From: Croceivirga sp.
GTDB taxonomy: Bacteria > Bacteroidota > Bacteroidia > Flavobacteriales > Flavobacteriaceae
Length of the DNA stretch: 64,000 bases
Direction of reading: 5' to 3'
Assembly (NCBI GenBank): GCA_028281025.1
Contig: JANQKR010000003.1
Span: 1-64,000 of the forward strand
Shown here: positions 17,732 to 26,957 of the stretch, in pieces
Numbering within the stretch: position 1 is the stretch's first letter
Layout: the number at the start of each line of letters is the position of its first letter
Notes under the pieces: generated by a model
What the model was told of the DNA's origin: nothing
What the model saw: only the letters and a program-made list of their open reading frames with translations
Database searches by the model: none
Program-made: the position numbers and the translations under genes

Positions 17732-20551
17732 ATGAAACAGACAATTGAAGCAATAAAACTACTTTCGGTCTTCTTTTTGGTACTAACATTCTTAGGTTGT
17801 GAGGATGATGATACCGTACTACCTGTGGTAGAAGCAGGTTTTACCTTTACCCAGGACCAAAATACCGGTACGGTAACTTTTATCAATACCTCTACCAATG
17901 CCAACAGCTTTGCCTGGAACTTTGGGGATGGTACAAGCTCGGAGGAGATCAATCCCACAAAAATCTACACGGAAAATGGTACGTTTACGGTGGTGCTCAC
18001 AGCATCCAGTGTGGCAGGTGCTTCCGGTACTTTTGAAGGTGAAGTCACGATTAGTGTTCCAGACCCTCTTGGACCAATAGCATTGCCCGTTAATTTTGAC
18101 GGCACCAATGTGGATTATGGTACCATTGTGGGTGACAATATTGGGTTCTCCATAGTAACAAACCCCGAAACTGGCAATGGAAACACTACCAATGTTGGCC
18201 AAATGGTAGCTGGTGGTGGTCAATTCCAAAATATACAATTCCCTTTGGGAACGGCAGTAGACTTTAGCGGTGAAAATAAGACGATTCAATTGGAATTGTT
18301 CTCATCAGCTGAAATTGCTGTTTTGATTAAATTTGAAGAAGGTGTTGATGGTGCACGGGATGTAGAGGTTGGGGCGACCCATACCGGTTCAGGTTGGGAA
18401 ACGTTACGTTTTGACTTTGCCACGGATGCCGTAGCCAGTTTTATTCAAGATGACCCCCAAAATGGCCAGGCTTTGGTTCCAGATGGTCAATATGGTGAAA
18501 TGGTATTATTTGTCGGATTCGCTGCCGATCCTGCAGTTGAGGGCACTTTCTTTGTAGATAATATTGCCCAAACCACAACCGACGGCGGAGGTATGGCCAC
18601 CGAACCAACAATGGCTGCAACGGCACCGACCCAGGATGCAGCAAGCGTGGTTTCGGTGTTCAGCAACGCGTATACCAATATTGGGGGAACAAACCCCAGG
18701 GCATTTGGAAACGATGGCGGGGCCACGTTCTCCGAGATTCAGGTGGCTGGTGATGATGTGTGGAGCTATGCCGACACCAATTTTGTGGGTCTCCAGAACG
18801 ATGCAGGGTTTGACCTAACTGGAAGGACCAACTTCAGTATGGACATTTGGGTGGCCGAGGATGTTTCGTTCAGGGCCGGTCTCATTTCATTTACCGACCC
18901 CGCTACCAGAGAGGACGTAGAGGTGAACCTGACCGGTGGTCAATGGAACAACATCGATGTGGCCCTTGCGGACCTGGTACCCTCTATAGGTGGCGAAGGA
19001 GCATTGCCCGATGACCCAACGATCAACCAGATCATCTTCGACGTTCTGGGAGATGGGGTTGAGGCAAGCATTTTTGTGGACAACGTATTCTTCTATACAG
19101 CCGATGGTGGTGGAACGGCCACCGAACCTACAATGGCCGCACCAGCACCGACCCAGGATGCCGCGAACGTGACTTCGGTGTTCAGCAACGCGTATACCAA
19201 CGCAGCGGGCACGAACCCCAGGGCGTTTGGAAACGATGGCGGGGCCACGTTCTCCGAAATCCAAGTGGGCGGTGATGACGTGTGGAGCTATGCCGACACC
19301 AATTTCGTGGGCCTACAGAACGATACAGGTTTTGACGGAAGGACCAACTTCAGCATGGACATTTGGGTGGCCGAGGATGTTTCGTTCAGGGCCGGTCTCA
19401 TTTCGTTCACCAATCCCGCTTCCAGGGAGGACGTAGAGGTGAACTTGACCGGTGGTCAATGGACCAATATCGATGTGGCCCTTGCGGACCTGGTACCTTC
19501 TATAGGTGGCGAAGGACCTTTACCCAACGACCCAACGATCAACCAGATCATTTTTGACGTTTTGGGAGACGGGGTTGAGGCAAGCATTTTTGTGGACAAC
19601 GTATTTTTCTATACAGCTGATAGCGGTAGCGGCGGATCTGCCGTAAGTCCATTCTGCAGAACCCAGATACAAGCCTTTGCCGGTGATGCCGGTTCAGACA
19701 TCTTTTTGTCCGTTTTCAATGTGGATGCCCAAACCATGCGTGTGGAAATTGAATCTGCCGATTCAGACCCTGTTGACTTATTGATTCTCCCGGCAGGCGC
19801 ATGGAATCCTTCCAACGCTGGAATTTCCTTGTCACCAGCCGAAGTATCTCCAGGGGTATGGGCCGGAGAGTTCTTCTTTCCAGATGGAGCACCTGATAAT
19901 GTGGAGTTCTTTATTGAATGGAGTAAGCTATCGTTTCCTGGAAACTGGAGATCTACGGACCCCGCAGGCTCCCTGGATACAGTTCCATTTACGGCTACCT
20001 GTGATACCTCCGGTGGCGGCGGTGGAAGCGCCAGTGGATGTACGGGCACGGAAATCGCTGCAACAGCACTTCCTTTGGATTTTGAAGGTTGTGAGACATT
20101 CCTTGCCTCGGCTAATTTTGGTAGCGGACTAACTTCTGAACTTGCAGCTAATCCATCTAAAACAGGCATCAATACATCTGATTTTGTTTTAAGAATTGAT
20201 AAACCAGCAAGCTCGGACGTTTTCGCAGGCATTCAAAATACATTTCCGACCAATTTTGACCTCACGACCACCAACACCTTCAAAGTAAAGGTGTATTCAA
20301 CAAAAGCCAATGTGAATTTCAGATTTGAGCTGGCGGTTATTCCAAATGATGGCAGTATTGGTAATCCCGCACCAGTGGTAGTCAATATCCCAAATGCCAA
20401 TGAATGGACCGAGGTAGAATTCACTTTTGTTAATCTACCAGCTTCACCAACTACCTACAATCATTTGGTTATTAAGCCAGATAACGATTTAGTCGACAGT
20501 CCTCTTGTTGGGGATGGTACCTACTACATAGATGATTTAATTTTGGAATAA
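17732..20551 (+). CDS. PKD-domain lipoprotein with tandem jelly-roll modules, putative surface glycan-binding protein
   Basis: Start trimmed to ATG 17732; lipobox FLGCEDDD; PKD (FAWNFGDGTSSEEINPTKIYTENGTFTVVLTAS); two near-identical ~174-aa modules ending NVFFYTAD. Confidence 0.8.
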   Translation: MKQTIEAIKLLSVFFLVLTFLGCEDDDTVLPVVEAGFTFTQDQNTGTVTFINTSTNANSFAWNFGDGTSSEEINPTKIYTENGTFTVVLTASSVAGASGTFEGEVTISVPDPLGPIALPVNFDGTNVDYGTIVGDNIGFSIVTNPETGNGNTTNVGQMVAGGGQFQNIQFPLGTAVDFSGENKTIQLELFSSAEIAVLIKFEEGVDGARDVEVGATHTGSGWETLRFDFATDAVASFIQDDPQNGQALVPDGQYGEMVLFVGFAADPAVEGTFFVDNIAQTTTDGGGMATEPTMAATAPTQDAASVVSVFSNAYTNIGGTNPRAFGNDGGATFSEIQVAGDDVWSYADTNFVGLQNDAGFDLTGRTNFSMDIWVAEDVSFRAGLISFTDPATREDVEVNLTGGQWNNIDVALADLVPSIGGEGALPDDPTINQIIFDVLGDGVEASIFVDNVFFYTADGGGTATEPTMAAPAPTQDAANVTSVFSNAYTNAAGTNPRAFGNDGGATFSEIQVGGDDVWSYADTNFVGLQNDTGFDGRTNFSMDIWVAEDVSFRAGLISFTNPASREDVEVNLTGGQWTNIDVALADLVPSIGGEGPLPNDPTINQIIFDVLGDGVEASIFVDNVFFYTADSGSGGSAVSPFCRTQIQAFAGDAGSDIFLSVFNVDAQTMRVEIESADSDPVDLLILPAGAWNPSNAGISLSPAEVSPGVWAGEFFFPDGAPDNVEFFIEWSKLSFPGNWRSTDPAGSLDTVPFTATCDTSGGGGGSASGCTGTEIAATALPLDFEGCETFLASANFGSGLTSELAANPSKTGINTSDFVLRIDKPASSDVFAGIQNTFPTNFDLTTTNTFKVKVYSTKANVNFRFELAVIPNDGSIGNPAPVVVNIPNANEWTEVEFTFVNLPASPTTYNHLVIKPDNDLVDSPLVGDGTYYIDDLILE
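18601..19620 (+). repeat. Two-copy tandem intragenic repeat, ~522-bp period
   Basis: Long identical stretches in both copies (tcggtgttcagcaacgcgtatacc, gcatttttgtggacaacgta). Copy 1 ~18601-19122, copy 2 ~19123-19620; copy 2 lacks two codons (AGFDLTGRTN vs TGFDGRTN). Confidence 0.93.
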
Positions 20552-20577
20552 ACAAAACAACATTAAAAACAAAGGAA

Positions 20578-20612
20578 AGGTCGGTACTGAAAGAAATTTT
20601 AAGGGCCGACCT
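20578..20612 (+). promoter_or_regulatory. Intergenic hairpin between surface-protein genes and cytosolic phosphorylase gene
   Basis: AGGTCGG (20578-20584) pairs with CCGACCT (20606-20612); no long T-tract. Confidence 0.4.
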
Positions 20613-20647
20613 CTTTCATAAAACTTAATAAATCAACAACCTAAAGA

Positions 20648-23600
20648 TTGGAAATGTCTGAAACGGATATTTATATCGGGAACTCCAAAATAACCAGGAC
20701 CCAAAAAGAAATCACGGGAAAACAGGTCAGGTTTGAAAATGAAAATTATTACAGGATTTCGAACTACGATGCCATGCGTCCCTTCTTTATGAGCGTGGTG
20801 AGCGATTCGAATCACTGGATGTTTATTTCCAGTAATGGAGGTTTGTCCGCCGGAAGGCAGAACTCGGAATCTGCCCTATTTCCCTATTACACGGATGATA
20901 AAATAACGGAATCCGCGGATATTACGGGAAGCAGGACCCTATTCCATGTACATTCCGATGATAGGATTTTTTTATGGGAACCTTTTTCCGGGCAGTCTTC
21001 GGATGTATATACCATCCAACGAAACCTTTATAAAAACAGTCTTGGCAATAAGATTGTTTTTGAGGAAATCAATGAAGATTTGGGCTTGACCTTCAGATAC
21101 CACTGGAATTCGAGCAATCGATTTGGATTTGTAAAAAAATCCACACTTGAAAACAATCGTGACAAAGAGGTTAAGGTTACCGTTTTGGATGGTATCCAAA
21201 ACATTATGCCCTACGGGGTGAATTCAGCCTTGCAAAATGCCAGTAGCAACCTTGTTGACGCCTACAAAAAAAATGAACTGGAAGCGGAAATAGGACTTGG
21301 CATTTACGCATTGAGTGCCATTATAGTGGACAAAGCAGAACCCAGTGAAGCTCTAAAAGCCACAACGGTCTGGTCCACCGGAATTGAAAATGCAAGATAT
21401 TTGCTTTCCTCATTACAGTTGGATGCTTTCCGAAAAGGACAGCAAATTGAACAGGAAATCGATATCAAAGCGGAAAGGGGAGCTTACTTTGTCAATGCGG
21501 ATATCGTTCTAAAACCCAATGGCCAAAAAAATTGGATGTTGATTGCCGAGGTGAACCAATCCAAAGCGGCTATTGCGGAAACTGCCCATCTGATCAAAAC
21601 AAAGAAGAATCTTTTTGATGTTATTCAAGACGATGTTGAAAAGGGGTCGGCCCTTTTGCTGCAACTCAATGCAGCTGCTGATGGAATACAAATGACTGCG
21701 GATAAGCTCAGAAATACACGACATTTTTCCAATTCGCTTTTCAATATCATGCGGGGCGGAATTTTTGATGATGCCTATTCCATTGAAAAAGAGGACTTCA
21801 TCACTTACATTCAAAAAGCGAATACCGGAGTCTACTTAGAGAAATTGGATAAACTTCATGAACTTCCCGCAAACTTTGCCCATAGCGAGCTCAAGGCCAT
21901 GGCGGATAATGATGACAATTCGGATTTTAGAAGGCTGGCGATGGAGTATATGCCGTTAAAGTTCAGTCGTAGGCATGGCGATCCCAGTCGCCCCTGGAAC
22001 AGATTTTCCATCAATACGGAAAACGAAGACGGCAAAAAGATCCTGGATTACGAAGGTAACTGGCGGGATATCTTCCAAAACTGGGAAGCCTTGGCCCACT
22101 CCTACCCTGCTTTTATCGAAAGCATGATCTTCAAGTTTGTGAACGCCACTACTTTTGATGGATACAATCCCTATCGGGTGACCAAGGACGGTTTTGATTG
22201 GGAAATCATAGAACCGGATGACCCATGGTCCTACATTGGCTATTGGGGCGATCACCAAATCATTTACCTGCTCAAATTTCTTGAGTTCATTGAGGATCAT
22301 TACCCACAACAACTGGCATCCTATTTTAATGAGGACATTTTTACCTATGCCAATGTCCCCTACAGGATAAAAAATTATCAAGCAACACTTGAAAATCCAA
22401 AGGACACCATTGAATTTAATGAGGAACTGGATGCGAAAATCAATGAAGAACGCCAACAACTGGGTGCGGATGCCGCTTTATTGAAGGATACAAATAATAA
22501 CATTTATAAGGTAAACCTTCTGGAAAAATTATTGGCAACGGTACTCGCCAAAGTATCGAACTTTATCCCGGAAGGCGGTATCTGGATGAATACGCAACGT
22601 CCTGAATGGAACGATGCCAACAACGCTTTGGTGGGCAATGGCGTATCTATGGTCACCCTTTGTTACCTAAGGCGATTCCTTCATTTTTTTGAAAAGGTGT
22701 TAAATGATTCCACTGATACCGAATATCAGGTTTCGGAGGAACTCCTTCAATTCTTTAAAGCGAGTTGGGCTGCATTATCAGACAATTCATCCATGCTCTC
22801 AGGTGAAATTTCCAATACGGAAAGGAAGACCTTAATGGATGGATTGGGAAATTCCGGTAGTATTTACCGAAGTACCATTTATGAAACAGGTTTTGGCGGT
22901 AAAAAGGAAGGGCTTACCAAAGACCATCTCCTGCAATTTGTTCAAATCACCCTGAACTACCTGGAACATAGCATTGAAGCCAACAAAAGGCCGGATAATC
23001 TCTACCATGCCTACAATCTGATGACGGTTGAAAACGACCATGAAGTCTCCATTTCCTATCTATCGGAAATGTTGGAAGGTCAAGTTGCCGTTTTGAGTTC
23101 GGGCTATATTTCGGGGAAAGCTTCCCTGGAACTTTTGGACGCATTAAAGCAAAGTGCGCTGTTCAGGCCGGACCAATATAGCTATATTCTTTATCCGAAT
23201 AAGGAATTGCCCCGTTTTTCCAATAAAAACAACATACCGGCCCATAAGATGGAGCAATCGGAGTTGGTACAAAAACTTTTGGAGGATGGAAATACGAAAA
23301 TTGTTGAACAAACCATCAATGGTAGCTATCATTTCAATGGCAATTTCAATAATGCCAATAGCTTAAAAGCGGCATTGAAAAGACTTCCGAAAGCATATGA
23401 TGAATTGGTGGAGAAAGATACCCCACTATTGCTGGAGACTTTTGAACAGGTTTTTGACCATAAGGCATTTACCGGTCGTTCGGGAACCTTCTTTGGTTAC
23501 GAAGGTTTGGGCTCCATTTACTGGCATATGGTTTCCAAATTATTGTTGAGTGTCCAGGAAACGTGCCTGGCAGCTATCGAAAACAAGGAAAGCGCGGAGA

Positions 23601-24109
23601 CCATAGGCCGATTATTGGAACACTATTATGAAATTAATGAGGGTATAGGGGTACACAAATCCCCTGAACTCTATGGTGCTTTTCCAACAGATCCCTATTC
23701 TCATACACCGGAGGGAAAAGGGGCCCAGCAACCTGGTATGACCGGTCAGGTAAAAGAGGACATCTTGAGCCGTTTCGGGGAGTTGGGTGTTTTTGTTCAA
23801 GAAGGTGAATTGCTATTTAAACCCCATTTGCTACGAAAAGAGGAGTTTTTGAAGCATTCCCAAACGTTCCAATACATAGATGTCAATAAGGAACCTAAGG
23901 AAATCCAATTGGAAGAAGGTTCGCTTTGTTTTACCTATTGCCAAGTACCCGTTGTATATCAGTTATCCAAAAAAGAAGGAATTAAAATTATGTCCGATGA
24001 CCGTGCCATTCAGGAAAACGATGTACTGAAGCTTGACAAAGAAACAAGTGCTTTGATTTTCAATAGATCTGGCGATATCAATCGAATTATAGTTGCAATC
24101 CAAAAATAG
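20648..24109 (+). CDS. GH149-like beta-1,3-oligoglucan phosphorylase, cytosolic
   Basis: ~1150 aa without signal peptide; N-terminus (YYRISNYDAMRPFFMSVVSDSNHWMFISSNGGLSAGRQNSESALFPYYTDDK) resembles GH94/GH149-type phosphorylases; flanked by beta-1,3-glucanases. True start may be ATG 20654. Confidence 0.8.
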   Translation: MEMSETDIYIGNSKITRTQKEITGKQVRFENENYYRISNYDAMRPFFMSVVSDSNHWMFISSNGGLSAGRQNSESALFPYYTDDKITESADITGSRTLFHVHSDDRIFLWEPFSGQSSDVYTIQRNLYKNSLGNKIVFEEINEDLGLTFRYHWNSSNRFGFVKKSTLENNRDKEVKVTVLDGIQNIMPYGVNSALQNASSNLVDAYKKNELEAEIGLGIYALSAIIVDKAEPSEALKATTVWSTGIENARYLLSSLQLDAFRKGQQIEQEIDIKAERGAYFVNADIVLKPNGQKNWMLIAEVNQSKAAIAETAHLIKTKKNLFDVIQDDVEKGSALLLQLNAAADGIQMTADKLRNTRHFSNSLFNIMRGGIFDDAYSIEKEDFITYIQKANTGVYLEKLDKLHELPANFAHSELKAMADNDDNSDFRRLAMEYMPLKFSRRHGDPSRPWNRFSINTENEDGKKILDYEGNWRDIFQNWEALAHSYPAFIESMIFKFVNATTFDGYNPYRVTKDGFDWEIIEPDDPWSYIGYWGDHQIIYLLKFLEFIEDHYPQQLASYFNEDIFTYANVPYRIKNYQATLENPKDTIEFNEELDAKINEERQQLGADAALLKDTNNNIYKVNLLEKLLATVLAKVSNFIPEGGIWMNTQRPEWNDANNALVGNGVSMVTLCYLRRFLHFFEKVLNDSTDTEYQVSEELLQFFKASWAALSDNSSMLSGEISNTERKTLMDGLGNSGSIYRSTIYETGFGGKKEGLTKDHLLQFVQITLNYLEHSIEANKRPDNLYHAYNLMTVENDHEVSISYLSEMLEGQVAVLSSGYISGKASLELLDALKQSALFRPDQYSYILYPNKELPRFSNKNNIPAHKMEQSELVQKLLEDGNTKIVEQTINGSYHFNGNFNNANSLKAALKRLPKAYDELVEKDTPLLLETFEQVFDHKAFTGRSGTFFGYEGLGSIYWHMVSKLLLSVQETCLAAIENKESAETIGRLLEHYYEINEGIGVHKSPELYGAFPTDPYSHTPEGKGAQQPGMTGQVKEDILSRFGELGVFVQEGELLFKPHLLRKEEFLKHSQTFQYIDVNKEPKEIQLEEGSLCFTYCQVPVVYQLSKKEGIKIMSDDRAIQENDVLKLDKETSALIFNRSGDINRIIVAIQK

Positions 24110-24116
24110 AATTCAG

Positions 24117-25421
24117 ATGAAGAACATTAAAATTAACATTGTACCCATTGTTTGCCTATTGTTTATTTTCACAATGTTCTCCTGTAAAAACAAGACCAAC
24201 AACGAAAGCAAAACAGCTACTGTGAAAGAAGAACCGGTATTGAGTGCAAAGGATATTTTAGGAAACCCAAACTATTTGGCCATGTCCTATGGGGGATACA
24301 GACATGCGGACCATGGTATTGAGCCCACCCTGGATGAATTAAAAGAGGACATGAAAATTTTGGCCGCCATGGGAGTCGGGATCATACGTACCTATAAAGT
24401 CCATTTACCCCATGCTTCCAATGTGTTAAAGGCAATCAGTGCCCTAAAACAAGAGGATCCCAGTTTTGAAATGTATGTGATGCTCGGTGCTTGGATCGAT
24501 TGTAAAAATGCATGGACCGGCCAAGAGCCCGATCACCATCAAGAAAGCGAAAGAAATGCCATCGAAATAGCCGAAGCCGTCAGATTGGCCAATGCCTATC
24601 CCGATATCGTAAAAATCGTGGCGGTAGGCAATGAGGCCATGGTAAAATGGGCCACAAGCTACTATGTGCAACCCGGGGTGATTTTAAAATGGGTCAATCA
24701 TTTACAGGACTTGAAAAAATCGGGAAAGCTATCCAAAGATTTATGGATTACAAGCTCTGACAATTTTGCTTCCTGGGGCGGTGGCGATGCCGAATACCAT
24801 GTTGGGGATTTGAACAAATTGATCAAGGCAGTGGACTTTCTTTCCGTACACACCTACCCCATGCACGATACCCATTACAACCCAGATTTCTGGGGAGTGC
24901 GTGAATCCGAAAAGGAACTATCGGACCTTGAAAAGATTCATTCGGCCATGCAAAGATCCAAGGAATATGCGATGACACAATACCAAAGTGTATATGATTA
25001 TATGAAAAGCTTGGGTGTTGACAAACCTATCCATATCGGTGAAACGGGCTGGGCCACTATTTCCAATGGGCATTACGGACCCAATGGCTCAAGGGCCACC
25101 GATGAGTACAAAGAAGCGGTGTTCCATGAGCACATTCGGGACTGGACCAATGCTGAAGGGATTTCGTGTTTTTATTTTGAAGGATTTGATGAGCCCTGGA
25201 AGGATGCGAGGAACCCCCAGGGGTCCGAAAACCATTTTGGACTGTTCACCGTTGATGGCCAGGCAAAATACGCGCTCTGGAGTATGGTGGACCAGGGAAC
25301 TTTCGAAGGGCTGAAACGCAACGGTAACCCAATAACCAAGACTTACAATGGTGATAAAGAAGCCTTGTTGCGGGACGTATTGGTGCCACCCATGGCCAGT
25401 GAAACCAAAGTTCAACAGTAA
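24117..25421 (+). CDS. GH17-like beta-1,3-glucanase/transglycosylase lipoprotein
   Basis: Start trimmed to ATG 24117; lipobox FTMFSCKNK; VAVGNEAMVKW and HIGETGWAT match the GH17 acid/base and nucleophile motifs. Confidence 0.88.
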   Translation: MKNIKINIVPIVCLLFIFTMFSCKNKTNNESKTATVKEEPVLSAKDILGNPNYLAMSYGGYRHADHGIEPTLDELKEDMKILAAMGVGIIRTYKVHLPHASNVLKAISALKQEDPSFEMYVMLGAWIDCKNAWTGQEPDHHQESERNAIEIAEAVRLANAYPDIVKIVAVGNEAMVKWATSYYVQPGVILKWVNHLQDLKKSGKLSKDLWITSSDNFASWGGGDAEYHVGDLNKLIKAVDFLSVHTYPMHDTHYNPDFWGVRESEKELSDLEKIHSAMQRSKEYAMTQYQSVYDYMKSLGVDKPIHIGETGWATISNGHYGPNGSRATDEYKEAVFHEHIRDWTNAEGISCFYFEGFDEPWKDARNPQGSENHFGLFTVDGQAKYALWSMVDQGTFEGLKRNGNPITKTYNGDKEALLRDVLVPPMASETKVQQ

Positions 25422-25445
25422 GAATGTATTGTAAGACATCGGGGA

Positions 25446-26942
25446 ATGAGAACATTGAACCATTACATTTTTATCGCATTGACAATCGGTATGTTGGGGT
25501 GTAAACAAAAACAGGAATCCTTGGATGTAACGGTGTACGAAACTTCCGCAGGCGGAAATAAGCTGCAAAAAGTGGAAACGACCACTGCTACAGAAAATGT
25601 GACATCCATAAAACTTTTACCCAATCAGGAGTATCAGACCATTACGGGGTTTGGGGGGTCGTTTACCGAAGCGTCCGCACATTTGTTGAACCAACTGGGC
25701 AAACAAAACCGAAACAAGGTATTGGAAGCCTATTTTGGTGAAAGCGGAGCAAGGTATTCGTTGACACGAACCCATATGAATTCCTGTGATTTCTCCTTAA
25801 CCAATTATTCCTATGCCTCCGTAGATGGTGACATGGAGTTGGAACATTTTTCGATTGAGGAGGACAAAAATGATATCATTCCAATGATTAAGGAGGCCAT
25901 GGCACTGTCCAAGGATGGATTTAAAATTGTAAGCTCACCATGGACGGCACCCCCTTGGATGAAAGACAACAAAGATTGGCGTGGAGGCAAACTGCTGCCC
26001 CAATATTACGATACTTGGGCCTTGTTCTTCGCCAAATACATCGATGCCTATAAAGCTGAAGGGATTGATATTTGGGGTTTTACCGTAGAGAACGAACCTT
26101 TGGGTAATGACAATAACTGGGAGAGCATGCACTTTACGCCCCAGGAAATGACACAATTTGTGCAAAACCATTTGGGCCCTAAACTGGAAGCGGACGGTAA
26201 AGGTCATATTAAGGTTTTGGGGTACGATCAGAACCGGGAGCATTTAAAGGAATGGGTGGATGTCATGTATGCGGATGAAGCAACCTCAAAATACTATGAT
26301 GGTACGGCAATCCATTGGTATGCGAGTACCTATGAGGTTTTTCCGGAAGCACTTCAGTATGCCCATCAAAAAGCACCGAACAAACATTTGATACAAACGG
26401 AAGCCTGTGTGGATGCCGAAATCCCAAAATGGAAGGATGATGCGTGGTACTGGTCCAAAGAAGCCACGGATTGGGGATGGGATTGGGCTCCGGAAGCGGA
26501 TAAAAAATACCACCCCAAATATGTGCCCGTATATCGTTATGCCAGGGACATCATAGGTTGCTTGAACAACTGGGTAGACGGTTGGATAGATTGGAATATG
26601 GTACTTGACCGCCAGGGAGGTCCCAATTGGTTCAAGAATTGGTGTGTTGCGCCGGTCATTGTAGATCCCAAAAAGGATGAAATCTATTTTACGCCCTTAT
26701 ACCATACCCTGGCACATTTTAGCAAATACATAAGGCCCGGGGCCAAAAGGATTGGGTTCAACACCACGGATGGTTCCCTATTGGTCACGGCAGCAAAAAA
26801 TCCCGACGGGACAATAGCAGTAGTGGTTTTGAATATGGATACCGACCCCAAAAACGTGGAGTTGTCCATGGAGGGGCGTTCAAAGCAGGTGAAAATCAGT
26901 CCGCAGGCTATTCAGACCCTGTTGGTCAAACAACTAAATTAA
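25446..26942 (+). CDS. GH30 family beta-glucosidase/glucanase lipoprotein
   Basis: Lipobox GMLGCKQK; ITGFGGSFTEASA; FTVENEPLGN acid/base; LIQTEACVD nucleophile. Confidence 0.95.
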   Translation: MRTLNHYIFIALTIGMLGCKQKQESLDVTVYETSAGGNKLQKVETTTATENVTSIKLLPNQEYQTITGFGGSFTEASAHLLNQLGKQNRNKVLEAYFGESGARYSLTRTHMNSCDFSLTNYSYASVDGDMELEHFSIEEDKNDIIPMIKEAMALSKDGFKIVSSPWTAPPWMKDNKDWRGGKLLPQYYDTWALFFAKYIDAYKAEGIDIWGFTVENEPLGNDNNWESMHFTPQEMTQFVQNHLGPKLEADGKGHIKVLGYDQNREHLKEWVDVMYADEATSKYYDGTAIHWYASTYEVFPEALQYAHQKAPNKHLIQTEACVDAEIPKWKDDAWYWSKEATDWGWDWAPEADKKYHPKYVPVYRYARDIIGCLNNWVDGWIDWNMVLDRQGGPNWFKNWCVAPVIVDPKKDEIYFTPLYHTLAHFSKYIRPGAKRIGFNTTDGSLLVTAAKNPDGTIAVVVLNMDTDPKNVELSMEGRSKQVKISPQAIQTLLVKQLN

Positions 26943-26957
26943 TCAAACCGAAAAATT

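Noticed and set aside
18601-19620. Tandem repeat considered as CRISPR or mobile element
   Set aside because: Period of ~522 bp with in-frame protein modules; an intragenic domain duplication, not an array.
18441-20232. Several antisense ORFs (18441, 18487, 18887, 19609) over the PKD lipoprotein
   Set aside because: GC-richer, repeat-driven shadow ORFs; the plus strand has signal peptide and domain logic.
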